Below, in pieces: positions 51,436 through 59,896 of a DNA stretch of 64,000 nucleotides. Location: assembly GCF_000367345.1 (NCBI RefSeq), contig NZ_BARE01000017.1, forward strand, positions 1-64,000, read 5' to 3'. Below the pieces are notes generated by a model. It was not told where the DNA came from. It saw only the letters and a list, made by a program, of their open reading frames with translations, and ran no database searches. The stretch's first letter is position 1. Each line of letters begins with the position of its first letter. The DNA comes from Sphingobium xenophagum NBRC 107872 (GTDB lineage: Bacteria; Pseudomonadota; Alphaproteobacteria; Sphingomonadales; Sphingomonadaceae). Position numbers and translations under genes: made by a program.

Positions 51436-52551
51436 TCAGGCGTGGTCGATGACCAGGCCGGAAATCTGGTTGGCGACATCCTCGAACCGGTCGGTGACCT
51501 TTTCCAGGTGGGAATAGATTTCCCGCCCGACGACAAAATCCATGGGATTGCCCTCGCGCGCGGCGGCATAGAGCGTCTTGAGGCCCGCTTCATGCAATAT
51601 GTCGGCATGGCCCTCCAGCTTGACCAGCCGTTCGGTCAGGTCGTGCAGGCGCGCGGCGTTGAGGTTGAGCGAACGCAGCAGCGGCATCGCTTCGGCCGCC
51701 AGTCGCGCGCATTCGACGATCAGCGCGCTCATATCCTGCATCTGCGACGGGAATGCCTTGACCTCGTAGAGGGCGATGGCCTTGGCGGTCTGGTTCATCT
51801 GGTCGATCGCGTCGTCCATCACGCCGATCAGGCCGGTGATGGCGCTGCGGTCGAACGGGGTCACGAAGATGCGCCGCACGTCCAGCAACACGTCGCGGAT
51901 GATGTCGTCCGCTTCATGTTCGCGATCGGAAATCTCCTTGATATGGACGTCCATGTCCGGTCCGCCCTTGAGCAGCCGGGCCAGCGCGTCCGCGCCGGCG
52001 ACCAGGGTTGCCGCATGATTTTCGAACTGTTCGAAAAAGCGGCCCTGCTTTGGCATCAACGCATGAAACCAGGCGAGCATTCCAGTCCTTTCGCTTTGCT
52101 TGTCCTTGAACCACAGCAGCATCCGCACGAACCGGCCCGGATCGCGGGGCGGCTTGCGAAAGGCGGCGATGATTGCCTGAAGATCGGGTTCGTCGACGGC
52201 GCAGGCGGCCTCCGCCACGGGGAACCAGCGCAGTTCGCGTTGCCCCTGTTCGGGCCATTGCGACAACTGGCCAGTCACGGCAAGCGGAAATACCTCGACG
52301 GTCGCTTCGCGCGCCGCGCCGCTGCGTTTGCGCTTGTCATAGCTGTAGCGGCCAAGCGAGGCGGGACAGGCGATGCCGTGAATGCCCGCTTCCTCGAACG
52401 CTTCCAGTTCGGCGGCGCGATGGCCGGCCAGCCCCTTGATACGGTTGCCTTTGGGAATGACCCACCGCCGCGTGTCGCGCGACGTGATCAGCAGGATCTG
52501 CATCGATCCGTCGGCATGGGTCGTATAGGGCAGGGCGGCGATCTGGCGCAT
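51436..52551 (-). CDS. Fused Nudix hydrolase - DUF47 (PhoU-like Pit accessory) protein
   Basis: 371 residues. Residues ~1-150 are a Nudix domain of the diphosphoinositol/diadenosine-polyphosphatase type (WVIPKGNRIKGLAGHRAAELEAFEEAGI), with Leu replacing the Arg of the REUxEE box. Residues ~158-371 are DUF47 (MLAWFHALMPKQGRFFEQFENHA, REHEADDIIRDVL, FVTPFDRSAITGLIGVMDDAIDQ), a PhoU-like helical bundle that assists Pit. The frame is continuous, yet Met158 (52080) has AAAGGA six bases upstream, so DUF47 may also be made separately. It links polyphosphate-type signalling to phosphate uptake (inference). A Pho-box-like site lies at 52562. Confidence 0.85.
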   Translation of the reverse strand: MRQIAALPYTTHADGSMQILLITSRDTRRWVIPKGNRIKGLAGHRAAELEAFEEAGIHGIACPASLGRYSYDKRKRSGAAREATVEVFPLAVTGQLSQWPEQGQRELRWFPVAEAACAVDEPDLQAIIAAFRKPPRDPGRFVRMLLWFKDKQSERTGMLAWFHALMPKQGRFFEQFENHAATLVAGADALARLLKGGPDMDVHIKEISDREHEADDIIRDVLLDVRRIFVTPFDRSAITGLIGVMDDAIDQMNQTAKAIALYEVKAFPSQMQDMSALIVECARLAAEAMPLLRSLNLNAARLHDLTERLVKLEGHADILHEAGLKTLYAAAREGNPMDFVVGREIYSHLEKVTDRFEDVANQISGLVIDHA

Positions 52552-52561
52552 GGAGTGCGCC

Positions 52562-52579
52562 TTGTAACGAAATTGTCAC
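52562..52579 (+). promoter_or_regulatory. Pho-box-like site at the start of the Nudix-DUF47-pit operon
   Basis: TTGTAACGAAATTGTCAC has the 7+4+7 direct-repeat form of a Pho box, reading away from the operon, matching CTGTCAT-N4-CTGTCAT at 9 of 14 positions. It lies 11 bases upstream of the start codon, a position suiting repression. In Sinorhizobium meliloti the orfA(DUF47)-pit operon is PhoB-repressed. Confidence 0.4.
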
Positions 52580-52663
52580 AATGCGCAATCGGACCTCATC
52601 ATGCCGGGCTTTCCGCACCGATGATCCATGGGCCGGCAGCTTTCCGCGCCAACGGTATCGGCC

Positions 52664-53584
52664 CTAAAGAAATAGAAATTCCGCCAGCGCCTCGACCGCC
52701 GGTGTCTCCGCCGCGCGGGCTCCAAGCGCCTGTCGCACCTCGATCGCGGGCAATTGGCTGTCGAGCCGAAGCCGCTCGATCCCGTCCATCCGCCCCAGAT
52801 CGCGCGCCAGCGCGCCGAAGGCGGCGAAAATGCCTGTGCCCGCGCGCAACGCCGTCATCACCGCGAACATATCATCGGATTCGAGCGCTGGTGCGCCAAG
52901 CTGCACCCGCCCGCGCGCCAGCGCATCCTCGATAATGTGGCGCATGGGGCTGCGCCGCTCCAGCGCCAGCATCGGCGTGACCGCCAGATCCTCGCGCGAC
53001 ACGCTGTCCGCCTGCGCCAGCGGATGGGCCGCGCCCGCATAGAGGCTGAGCGGTTCCGACCAGCCATAGCGGGACGCGAAACCGGCCGGCTCCTCCAGCG
53101 CATAGAAATAGGCGATGTCCGCGCGCCCCTCCCGCAACGCTGCCGCTGCGTCCGTCACCGACTGGACATGCAAGTCCAGCGTGATGGCAATATCCTCGTT
53201 CGCCGCCTCGAACGCCGATAGCGCGTCCTGAAAATGACCGAAGATCGGGGCAGGGGCAGCCAGCATGATCGTCTGGCGCTGCGGCGCGGGCGGTTGGAGC
53301 GGCGGGGCCGGCGCTTCGGCAGGAGCAGCCGTCTCGTCCCAATCCTCCGGCGCGTCCTGCGACAATAATGTCATGGCCTGCGCCGTCTTGCGCCCGGCAG
53401 GGGTCAGGCGGACGCTCCCGCTCATATCCTCGAACAGGCGATAGCCCAGACGCATTTCCAGCGACGCGATGTCGCGGGCGATTTCGTCGGCGGTGACGCC
53501 CAGCATATCGGCGCAGCGCGCGACGCTGCCCGCCGCGACCATCTGCGCGAAAATATCCAGCTGGCGCAGGGAAGGGCTTTGCAT
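52664..53584 (-). CDS. LysR-family transcriptional regulator
   Basis: About 306 residues. HTH: LRQLDIFAQMVAAGSVARCADMLGVT and ARDIASLEMRLGYRLFEDMSGSVRLTPAG; then a Pro/Ala-rich linker (PAEAPAPPLQPPAPQRQ, longer than usual) and the effector domain (ALSAFEAANEDIAITLDLHV, DIAYFYALEE, FAVMTALRAGTGIFAAFGALA). ATG 53584 is chosen because the protein then begins at the HTH; ATG 53644 is an alternative. It lies upstream of the Nudix-DUF47-pit operon on the same strand. Target unknown. Confidence 0.87.
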   Translation of the reverse strand: MQSPSLRQLDIFAQMVAAGSVARCADMLGVTADEIARDIASLEMRLGYRLFEDMSGSVRLTPAGRKTAQAMTLLSQDAPEDWDETAAPAEAPAPPLQPPAPQRQTIMLAAPAPIFGHFQDALSAFEAANEDIAITLDLHVQSVTDAAAALREGRADIAYFYALEEPAGFASRYGWSEPLSLYAGAAHPLAQADSVSREDLAVTPMLALERRSPMRHIIEDALARGRVQLGAPALESDDMFAVMTALRAGTGIFAAFGALARDLGRMDGIERLRLDSQLPAIEVRQALGARAAETPAVEALAEFLFL

Positions 53585-53694
53585 CCCCGTCTGATAGAGG
53601 AAATGCCGGGCCGGGTTAAGGGCGATCTTGGCGCAATCATACATTGCGATATTGACGAAGCCCCCAGGATGATGGCAGGGCGCTTCCCGGCCGG

Positions 53695-53768
53695 GCGGGT
53701 ATAGCTCAATGGTAGAGCACTAGCCTTCCAAGCTTGTGATGCGGGTTCGATCCCCGCTACCCGCTCCA
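53695..53768 (+). tRNA. tRNA-Gly (anticodon TCC)
   Basis: Acceptor GCGGGTA pairs with TACCCGC; D-arm GCTCAATGGTAGAGC; anticodon loop CTTCCAA reads TCC; T-arm GCGGGTTCGATCCCCGC; discriminator T, CCA encoded. The anticodon stem CTAGC/GCTTG contains one T-T mismatch. Confidence 0.94.
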
Positions 53769-53784
53769 GCCCTTCCTCAGCAGA

Positions 53785-54774
53785 TCAGCCCGGCCTTGGC
53801 CCGCAACTGCCCCGCTCCACCAGCGTGAACAGAAATTCCGGTTCGTCGAGCGGTCCGTTGGCGAGCGCGTCGATGACCGATCGGCCCATTTCCTCCAGCG
53901 GTTGACGCACCGTGGTCAGCGGCGGCCAGCTTGTGAGACTCGCGGGGGTATCGTCGAAACCGACCACCGACAGATCGTCCGGCACGTTCAGGCCCATGCG
54001 GTGGGCCAGGGTCAGTACGCCCAGCGCCATGTCGTCATTGGTCGCAAAGATCGCCGTGGGCGGCTGCGGCAGGGCCAGCAGCGCTTCGCCTGCCGCTATG
54101 CCCGACGTGAAATCGAAACCGCCCTGCACGAACAGCGCGTCGTCGACAGGCAGGCCCGCCGCGCTCAACCCGTCGCGAAACCCCTCGACCCGGCGCAGCG
54201 CCGCGCGGTGCGAGAGCGGGGGGGTGATGATGCCGATTCGCCGGTGGCCATGCCCGATCAGATGGTCCGCGACCATCCGCCCGGCGGCACGTTCGGGCGT
54301 GTGGATGTTGAAGCTGGCCGCGACAACCGATCCCGCGATCCGTGCGCAGGGCAGGCGCAATTCCGCCAGGCGCGCCAATAGCGCTTCATTGTCCGACAGG
54401 GGCGGCACCAGCAGCACGCCGTCGGGCCGCAACGCCGCGACCAGCCGATCCAGCACGTCGAACCATTCCTCGCCCGCTGCCGAAATCGGTTCCACCACCA
54501 GATGATAGCCCAGTTCGCGGCAGCGTGCCGCCGCGCCGGACTGGATGCCGCTGATATAACCGGGGGCGGGGTTGCTGTAGAGATAGGCGATCATGAAGGA
54601 ACGTCCGCCCGCGAGCCGCCGCGCCGACTGGTTGGGGCGATAGCCCAGCTGATCGATGGCCGCCTGCACCCGCCTGCGCAGGTCCGGGCTGACATTGGGG
54701 GCGTTGTTCACGACACGCGACACAGTCTTGATGGATGCCTTGGCCAAAGCGGCGACGTCGTGGATGCTGGTCAT
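53785..54774 (-). CDS. LacI/GalR-family transcriptional regulator
   Basis: About 329 residues. HTH TSIHDVAALAKASIKTVSRVV and hinge QLGYRPNQSARRLAGG, then the sugar-binding-type domain (LRPDGVLLVPPLSDNEALL, FDFTSGIAAGEALLALPQPPTAIFATNDDMALG split over its motifs, VVGFDDTPASLTSWPPLTTVRQPLEEMG). It is clearly similar to the LacI protein encoded at 7211 in the same blocks. ATG 54774 gives the canonical N-terminus. No carbohydrate genes adjoin it, so its target is elsewhere. Confidence 0.92.
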   Translation of the reverse strand: MTSIHDVAALAKASIKTVSRVVNNAPNVSPDLRRRVQAAIDQLGYRPNQSARRLAGGRSFMIAYLYSNPAPGYISGIQSGAAARCRELGYHLVVEPISAAGEEWFDVLDRLVAALRPDGVLLVPPLSDNEALLARLAELRLPCARIAGSVVAASFNIHTPERAAGRMVADHLIGHGHRRIGIITPPLSHRAALRRVEGFRDGLSAAGLPVDDALFVQGGFDFTSGIAAGEALLALPQPPTAIFATNDDMALGVLTLAHRMGLNVPDDLSVVGFDDTPASLTSWPPLTTVRQPLEEMGRSVIDALANGPLDEPEFLFTLVERGSCGPRPG

Positions 54775-54871
54775 AAGCCTGTCATGGAAGGGAGACGCCA
54801 CGCTTGGCAAGTCATGATCGCGACTCCTATGATAGATGCTGAACGAGCCGCACATGAAGGGTCATCGGCAC

Positions 54872-55066
54872 ATGAGCAATGTCGTCAATCTGCGTCAGGC
54901 GCGCAAGGTGAAGGCGCGGGCCGACAAGTCGCGCACGGCAGACAGCAATCGCGCCAAATTCGGCCGGACGAAGGCGGAGCGGATCGCGCAGGGCACGGAT
55001 CAGGCGCGGCAGGACGCTTTGCTGGATGGCGCATATAGGGAAAGTCGCCGTTCAGACGAAGCATAG
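54872..55066 (+). CDS. DUF4169 family protein
   Basis: About 64 residues: SNVVNLRQARKVKARADKSR, AKFGRTKAERIAQG, LLDGAYRESRR. Short, very basic and helical; this family is widespread in alphaproteobacteria with no known function. Divergent from the LacI gene; ATG 54872 gives the family-typical start (ATG 54854 is an alternative). A nucleic-acid-associated role is only a guess from charge. Confidence 0.8.
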   Translation: MSNVVNLRQARKVKARADKSRTADSNRAKFGRTKAERIAQGTDQARQDALLDGAYRESRRSDEA

Positions 55067-55207
55067 TATAGTTCTGTAAATCTGTGGTTCATTTGAAGAT
55101 GAACCATTGTTCATGTCAATCAATCTGCCGCTTATCCGCCTCCTTCCGTCCCGGAATCGAGAGTCGCCTTGCAGTCGATTGAAGATGTCGCGGGTTCTTC
55201 TCTCGCT

Positions 55208-56197
55208 ATGACTGAACACACAAGCCCCATTCGCCCCGCCAGGGCCGCGATCGCCGCTGTTTTGGCTCTCAGTGCAACCCCTTTGCTGGCGCAGGAAATC
55301 GCCCCGCCGCCGGTTACCCCCACCGTGACGGCCCCCGCCACGCCTTCGGTACCCGCGGCCGCGCCCATCGCCGCTGCGCCAGCCACGCCGACGTTCGCGC
55401 CGAGCGCGCCGGTCGTGCAGGCGACCCCGTCGGTCGAGGAGCGTCGCGCCGCAGCCATCGCCGCTGCTGAAGCGGAGGCCGCCGCCACGCCTGCGCCTGC
55501 GCCGCGCCGCGCAGCCCCGCGCAGCGTGGAACGGGCCGCTGCGCCGGTAGCACCTGCCGCCATGGCCCAACCTGCTGCCCAGTCGACCCCGGCTGTTGCG
55601 CCGCCGACCGTGACGCCAGCTCCCGCTGCACCAATCGTCGCGCCTGAGCCGATGGCCCAGGCTCCCGCCGAGCCCGTCGTGGCCGAGCAGCCAGCCCGGA
55701 CCGACAATGCGCTTCTGTTCGCCATGGGCGGCGTCGCCTTGCTGCTTGCCGGACTGGGTGGCGCTGCAATGATGCGCCGTCGTCGTCCCGCTGACGCGGT
55801 TGTGGACGATCAGGCCGTTGCGCCTGCGCCGATGGCCCAGCCGATGCCGGTTGTCGCAGCGATGCCGGTTGAGGCCGCGCCGGAACCCGTCAGGCCAGCG
55901 CCCGTCGCGCCGCGTACGGCTTACACGCCCGCTGCCCCGGCAACGGACGAGGAGCGCACGATCGCGGCGATGGTGGCCGCGCCGCCCAGCGCGGAAAATC
56001 CTTTCCTCACCCATGCCAAGCGGCTGCGTCGGGCAAGGTTCCTGCTGGCCGAGCGCCAGGCGATCGAAACCCCGCCAGCGCCCCGCGCGGCTGACCCGGT
56101 TGCAGCCCCTGCTCCAGCGGTCGATCGCAGCCAGACCGTCTATCGCTTCGGCAATGATGGTGTGCGTACCGGCCTTCTGAAGCCGCGCACGTCCTGA
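55208..56197 (+). CDS. Ala/Pro-rich single-pass membrane protein
   Basis: About 329 residues. An N-terminal signal (RAAIAAVLALSATPLLAQ), a ~150-residue Pro/Ala/Val-rich stretch probably spanning the periplasm, a membrane segment (NALLFAMGGVALLLAGLGGAAMM) closed by RRRRP, a second Pro/Ala-rich region, and a more conserved C-terminus (NPFLTHAKRLRRARFLLAER, TVYRFGNDGVRTGLLKPR). Topology should be N-outside, C-inside. Start uncertain: TTG 55169 possible. No named family recognised; the low-complexity arm suggests a spacer across the periplasm. Confidence 0.75.
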   Translation: MTEHTSPIRPARAAIAAVLALSATPLLAQEIAPPPVTPTVTAPATPSVPAAAPIAAAPATPTFAPSAPVVQATPSVEERRAAAIAAAEAEAAATPAPAPRRAAPRSVERAAAPVAPAAMAQPAAQSTPAVAPPTVTPAPAAPIVAPEPMAQAPAEPVVAEQPARTDNALLFAMGGVALLLAGLGGAAMMRRRRPADAVVDDQAVAPAPMAQPMPVVAAMPVEAAPEPVRPAPVAPRTAYTPAAPATDEERTIAAMVAAPPSAENPFLTHAKRLRRARFLLAERQAIETPPAPRAADPVAAPAPAVDRSQTVYRFGNDGVRTGLLKPRTS

Positions 56198-56219
56198 TTG
56201 GACTGAAGACAGATTGAAA

Positions 56220-56253
56220 GGGACCGGAGGCGCTACGCTTCCGGTCCCTTTTT
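56220..56253 (+). terminator. Intrinsic terminator before argG
   Basis: GGGACCGGA (56220-56228) pairs exactly with TCCGGTCCC (56240-56248), followed by five T. Confidence 0.88.
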
Positions 56254-56338
56254 GCCTGTCCGGTTGCACTTTTGCACACTGGCTGATACGCGCCGCGCGC
56301 ATCATCCGCGCCACCCTTGCACAGAAGAGTCGCTAGCC

Positions 56339-57556
56339 ATGTCAGACAAGATCAACCGCATCGTCCTTGCCTTTTCCGGTGGCCTCGACACCAGCGTGAT
56401 CCTGAAATGGCTGCAACAGACCTACCAGTGCGAGGTGGTGACCTTCACCGCTGATCTGGGGCAGGGCGAGGAACTGGAGCCCGCGCGCGCCAAGGCCCGG
56501 CTGATGGGCGTCAAGGAAGAGCATATCTTCATCGACGACCTGCGCGAAGAATTTGTGCGCGACTATGTGTTCCCGATGATGCGCAGCAATGCGCTTTATG
56601 AAGGTCTCTATCTGCTCGGCACGTCGATCGCCCGGCCGCTGATCGCCAAGCGCCAGATCGAAATCGCCAAGATGGTGGGCGCGGATGCCGTGTCGCATGG
56701 CGCGACGGGCAAGGGTAATGACCAGGTCCGTTTCGAACTGGGCTATTATGCCCTGTCGCCGGACATCAAGGTGATCGCGCCGTGGCGCGAATGGGATCTG
56801 ACCAGCCGCACCCGCCTGATCGAATTTGCCGAAAAGAACCAGATTCCGATCGCCAAGGACAAGCGCGGCGAAAGCCCCTTTTCGACTGACGCGAACATGC
56901 TGCACACCTCGTCCGAGGGCAAGGTGCTGGAAGATCCGTGGGATGAAGTCCCCGACTATGTCTATTCGCGGACGGTCAACCCGGAGGACGCGCCCGACGC
57001 GCCCGAATATATCACCATCGATTTCGAGCGCGGTGATGGCGTGGCCATCAACGGCGTCGCCATGTCCCCGGCAACGCTGCTGGAAACGCTCAACGACTAT
57101 GGCCGCAAACATGGCATTGGCCGTCTCGACCTGGTCGAAAACCGCTTCGTGGGCATGAAGTCGCGCGGCATGTATGAAACGCCGGGCGGCACCATCTATC
57201 ACCTCGCCCATCGCGGCATCGAGCAGGTGACGCTGGATCGCGGCGCGGCGCATCTGAAGGACGAACTGGCCCCGCGCTACGCCGAACTCATCTATAACGG
57301 CTTCTGGTTCAGCCCGGAGCGTGAGATGTTGCAGGCGGCGATCGACCATAGCCAGGAAAAGGTCACCGGCACGGTGCGGCTCAAGCTGTACAAGGGCGGC
57401 GTCTATGTCGTGGGCCGCAAGTCGCCTAATTCGCTCTACAGCGAAAAGGTCGTAACGTTTGAGGATGATGCGGGCGCGTATGACCAGCGCGACGCAGCAG
57501 GCTTCATCAAGCTGAACGCGCTGCGGCTGCGCTTGCTGGGTCGCCGGGACCGCTGA
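56339..57556 (+). CDS. argG: Argininosuccinate synthase
   Basis: 405 residues. The PP-loop ATP site is [73 protein letters not shown] split over its blocks, [16 protein letters not shown] and [17 protein letters not shown] are all conserved. It joins citrulline and aspartate with ATP in arginine synthesis. ATG 56339 gives the canonical start; the frame is open further upstream through the terminator and is not used. Confidence 0.98.
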   Translation: MSDKINRIVLAFSGGLDTSVILKWLQQTYQCEVVTFTADLGQGEELEPARAKARLMGVKEEHIFIDDLREEFVRDYVFPMMRSNALYEGLYLLGTSIARPLIAKRQIEIAKMVGADAVSHGATGKGNDQVRFELGYYALSPDIKVIAPWREWDLTSRTRLIEFAEKNQIPIAKDKRGESPFSTDANMLHTSSEGKVLEDPWDEVPDYVYSRTVNPEDAPDAPEYITIDFERGDGVAINGVAMSPATLLETLNDYGRKHGIGRLDLVENRFVGMKSRGMYETPGGTIYHLAHRGIEQVTLDRGAAHLKDELAPRYAELIYNGFWFSPEREMLQAAIDHSQEKVTGTVRLKLYKGGVYVVGRKSPNSLYSEKVVTFEDDAGAYDQRDAAGFIKLNALRLRLLGRRDR

Positions 57557-57608
57557 CAGCTATCGCGTGCGGCCTGCCGCATGGTTAGGCAAGCGTTAAC
57601 CGATTGTA

Positions 57609-57640
57609 GCCCATGCCTCCATTTCGGAGGCATGGGCATG
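57609..57640 (+). promoter_or_regulatory. Hairpin enclosing the ribosome-binding site of the PAS/mini-chemoreceptor gene
   Basis: GCCCATGCCTCC (57609-57620), a 5-base loop, and GGAGGCATGGGC (57626-57637) form a perfect 12-bp stem. The Shine-Dalgarno GGAGG (57626-57630) is in the 3' arm and the ATG at 57638 follows immediately. Closed, it would hide the ribosome site; it may act as a translational switch. Confidence 0.6.
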
Positions 57641-58291
57641 TACGGTATAGAGTTGGAGACATCGTCAATCTGTCGCGCAATCGAACGCTCGACGGCGATC
57701 GTCAGCTTCGACATGCATTGTCGCGTCATTGGCGCCAACGACAATTTCCTGACCCTGTTCGGCTATGCTTTTGCGGACATAGAATTGCGCCCGCACAGCC
57801 TGTTCTGCGAACAGGGCTTTGCCGATACGCCCGATTATGCGGCGTTCTGGGACAGGTTGCGCGCGGGACAGTTCGACACCGGCGTCTATCGGCGGCAGGA
57901 TCGGCACGGTCGGCTGATCTGGATCAGGGGCAGCTATAACCCGATCTTCGACGATCAGGGCGTGCAGATCGGCATCATCAAATTCGCGACCGACATCAGC
58001 GCCGAACAGGAAGCGATCGCCGCGCGCGAGGATGCCGAGAGGCGCCTCAATCGCCAGGAACGCGACCGCCGCGCCAGCATAGAGCAGGTGCTCTGCGAAG
58101 TCGGCGGCATTGTCGATACGATTGACGGCATTGCCCGCCAGACCAATTTGCTGGCGCTCAACGCATCGATCGAAGCGGCGCGCGCGGGGGAGGCGGGGCG
58201 CGGCTTTTCCGTCGTCGCGGCGGAGGTTAAGAAGCTAGCGCTCGATACGCAGGCCGCCACGCGCGACGCCCGCGCCTTCATTGCCGGCTGA
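57638..58291 (+). CDS. Soluble PAS-domain mini-chemoreceptor (MCP signalling tip)
   Basis: About 217 residues. PAS domain: [24 protein letters not shown] to [27 protein letters not shown] short coiled coil ([21 protein letters not shown]) leads to the MCP hairpin tip: [37 protein letters not shown] given in its conserved heptads, ending soon after. No membrane segment and no long methylation helices, so it is far shorter than normal receptors. It may feed a chemotaxis-like array or a dedicated CheA. ATG 57638 is spaced properly from GGAGG; ATG 57632 is too close. Confidence 0.82.
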   Translation: MYGIELETSSICRAIERSTAIVSFDMHCRVIGANDNFLTLFGYAFADIELRPHSLFCEQGFADTPDYAAFWDRLRAGQFDTGVYRRQDRHGRLIWIRGSYNPIFDDQGVQIGIIKFATDISAEQEAIAAREDAERRLNRQERDRRASIEQVLCEVGGIVDTIDGIARQTNLLALNASIEAARAGEAGRGFSVVAAEVKKLALDTQAATRDARAFIAG

Positions 58292-58417
58292 TACGCGGTT
58301 ACAAATTGCGACAGTTTGCCGGTTGCACTGACATAGTTGCGGGACAAATCCTGCCCATAACGGATTTCAAGGACGGCGACTTGTCGTTCATGACAATCAC
58401 TGGGAAGGTAACAGGAT

Positions 58418-59041
58418 ATGATCCGCAAATTTTTTGGCACCGTCGCGCTCGGTTCGCTCTTCGTCGGTGGTCTCGCCGCCTCGCATCTCGCCTTTGCCCA
58501 GCCGGGCGCTGATGGCCCCGGCCATCGGGGCGGTCGCGGCGGCATGATGGCAATGGCCGACACCAACAAGGATGGCGCGATCAGCAAGGCGGAAATGACC
58601 GCAGCGCTCGAAGGACGCTTTGCGAAGATGGACGTCGACAAGGACGGCAAGCTGACCCAGGCCGATCGCGACGCCATGCGCGCCCAGCGACTCGACAAGC
58701 GCTTTGCCATGCTGGACACCGACAAGAACGGCCAGGTCAGCAAGGCGGAATTTGCCGCCGCCCACGAAGCCCGCGCCGACAAGCGCGCCGAGCGTGGCGA
58801 AGGCCGCAAATGGCAGGGTCGCGGCCATCATCGCGGTCACGGCATGATGGGCATGCGCGCCGACGCGAACAAGGACGGCACCATCACCAAGGCGGAATTC
58901 ATGGCCGCGCCGACCGCGATGTTCGACAAGGCGGACGCCAACAAGGATGGCAAGGTGACCGCCGATGAAATGAAGGCAGCCCGCCAGGCGATGCGTGGCG
59001 CATGGAAGGACCGCAAGGCTCCGCCGCCACCCGCAGGCTGA
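58418..59041 (+). CDS. Exported EF-hand calcium-binding protein (five EF-hands)
   Basis: 207 residues. Signal peptide (FFGTVALGSLFVGGLAASHLAFA, cut before QPG). Five canonical calcium loops: DTNKDGAISKAE, DVDKDGKLTQAD, DTDKNGQVSKAE, DANKDGTITKAE and DANKDGKVTADE, each with Asp at positions 1 and 3 and an acidic residue at 12. Periplasmic calcium buffer or sensor by inference. Ribosome site ACAGGA before ATG. A strong terminator follows, isolating it from the two-component genes. Confidence 0.9.
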   Translation: MIRKFFGTVALGSLFVGGLAASHLAFAQPGADGPGHRGGRGGMMAMADTNKDGAISKAEMTAALEGRFAKMDVDKDGKLTQADRDAMRAQRLDKRFAMLDTDKNGQVSKAEFAAAHEARADKRAERGEGRKWQGRGHHRGHGMMGMRADANKDGTITKAEFMAAPTAMFDKADANKDGKVTADEMKAARQAMRGAWKDRKAPPPPAG

Positions 59042-59105
59042 CCTTTCCCCATTCGCGTCCGGCCCGGCATTTCCCCTGATGTCCCTGAACCCGGTCGCGA
59101 CACCT

Positions 59106-59153
59106 GGAAGGGCGAAGGCGTCCCCCCTTGCGCCTTCGCCCTTCCAACCTTTG
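59106..59153 (+). terminator. Long terminator hairpin after the EF-hand gene
   Basis: GGAAGGGCGAAGGCG (59106-59120) and CGCCTTCGCCCTTCC (59131-59145) form a perfect 15-bp stem with a 10-base loop, followed by CCTTTGTT. It lies 31 bases before the response-regulator start. Confidence 0.8.
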
Positions 59154-59176
59154 TTCAGCCGTGACAGACAGGCAGC

Positions 59177-59896
59177 ATGAGCGAAAAACCCCATCTCCTC
59201 CTCGTCGATGACGAACGTTCGATCCGCGAACCGCTGGCGCAATATCTCTCGCGCAACGGCTTCCGCGTCACCGCCGTCGACAGCGCGGCCGAAGCGCGCA
59301 TCCGGCTGAACGCGAACGCGATCGACCTGGTGATCCTCGACATCATGATGCCTGGCGAGGATGGCCTGTCGCTGTGCCGCCATATCCGCGAAACCAGCGA
59401 GATCCCGGTGATCCTGCTGACCGCCCGCGCGGAGGAGACCGACCGCATCGTCGGGCTGGAAATGGGCGCGGACGATTATGTGCTCAAACCCTTTTCGCCG
59501 CGTGAACTGGTCGCGCGGATCAAGGTGATCTTTCGCCGCGTCGCCACCGGCGGCCAGCGCGTCACCGCGCCCGATGGCGCCAATTACAGTTTCGCCGGAT
59601 GGCTGCTCAAGACGCAGGAGCGCACGCTGGTGGATAGCGAGGGCGTGTCGCTGCCGCTTTCGACCGCCGAATATAATCTGATGCTGGCCTTTGCCACGCG
59701 CCCCAACAGCGTACTCAGCCGCGACCAGTTGCTCGACATCACCCAGGGGCGTGAGGCCAATGCCTTCGACCGGGCGATCGACAATCAGATCAGCCGCCTG
59801 CGCAAGAAGATCGAGCCGGACCCCAAAAACCCCACGCTGATCAAGACCGTGTGGGGCGGCGGCTACACCCTGTCGGCGGAAGTCCGCAAATTGTGA
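59177..59896 (+). CDS. OmpR-family response regulator
   Basis: 239 residues. Receiver: LLLVDDERSIREPLAQYL, Asp in LVILDIMMPGEDGLSL, VLKPFSPREL; DNA-binding winged helix: LPLSTAEYNLMLAFATRPNSVLSRDQLLD, AFDRAIDNQISRLRKKIEPDP, TVWGGGYTLS. OmpR/PetR-like. It is translationally coupled to the kinase (TGATG, one-base overlap). Confidence 0.94.
   Translation: MSEKPHLLLVDDERSIREPLAQYLSRNGFRVTAVDSAAEARIRLNANAIDLVILDIMMPGEDGLSLCRHIRETSEIPVILLTARAEETDRIVGLEMGADDYVLKPFSPRELVARIKVIFRRVATGGQRVTAPDGANYSFAGWLLKTQERTLVDSEGVSLPLSTAEYNLMLAFATRPNSVLSRDQLLDITQGREANAFDRAIDNQISRLRKKIEPDPKNPTLIKTVWGGGYTLSAEVRKL

Noticed and set aside
53695..54774. tRNA-Gly next to an isolated LacI gene as a small island
   Set aside because: No integrase or direct repeat; flanking genes look like normal core genes.
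56252..56338. N-terminal extension of argG
   Set aside because: The extra residues are not part of the argininosuccinate synthase family and the segment overlaps the upstream terminator.
57609..57637. Hairpin as an ordinary intrinsic terminator of argG
   Set aside because: There is no T-run and the downstream arm is the ribosome site of the next gene, so a regulatory reading is preferred, though dual use is not excluded.
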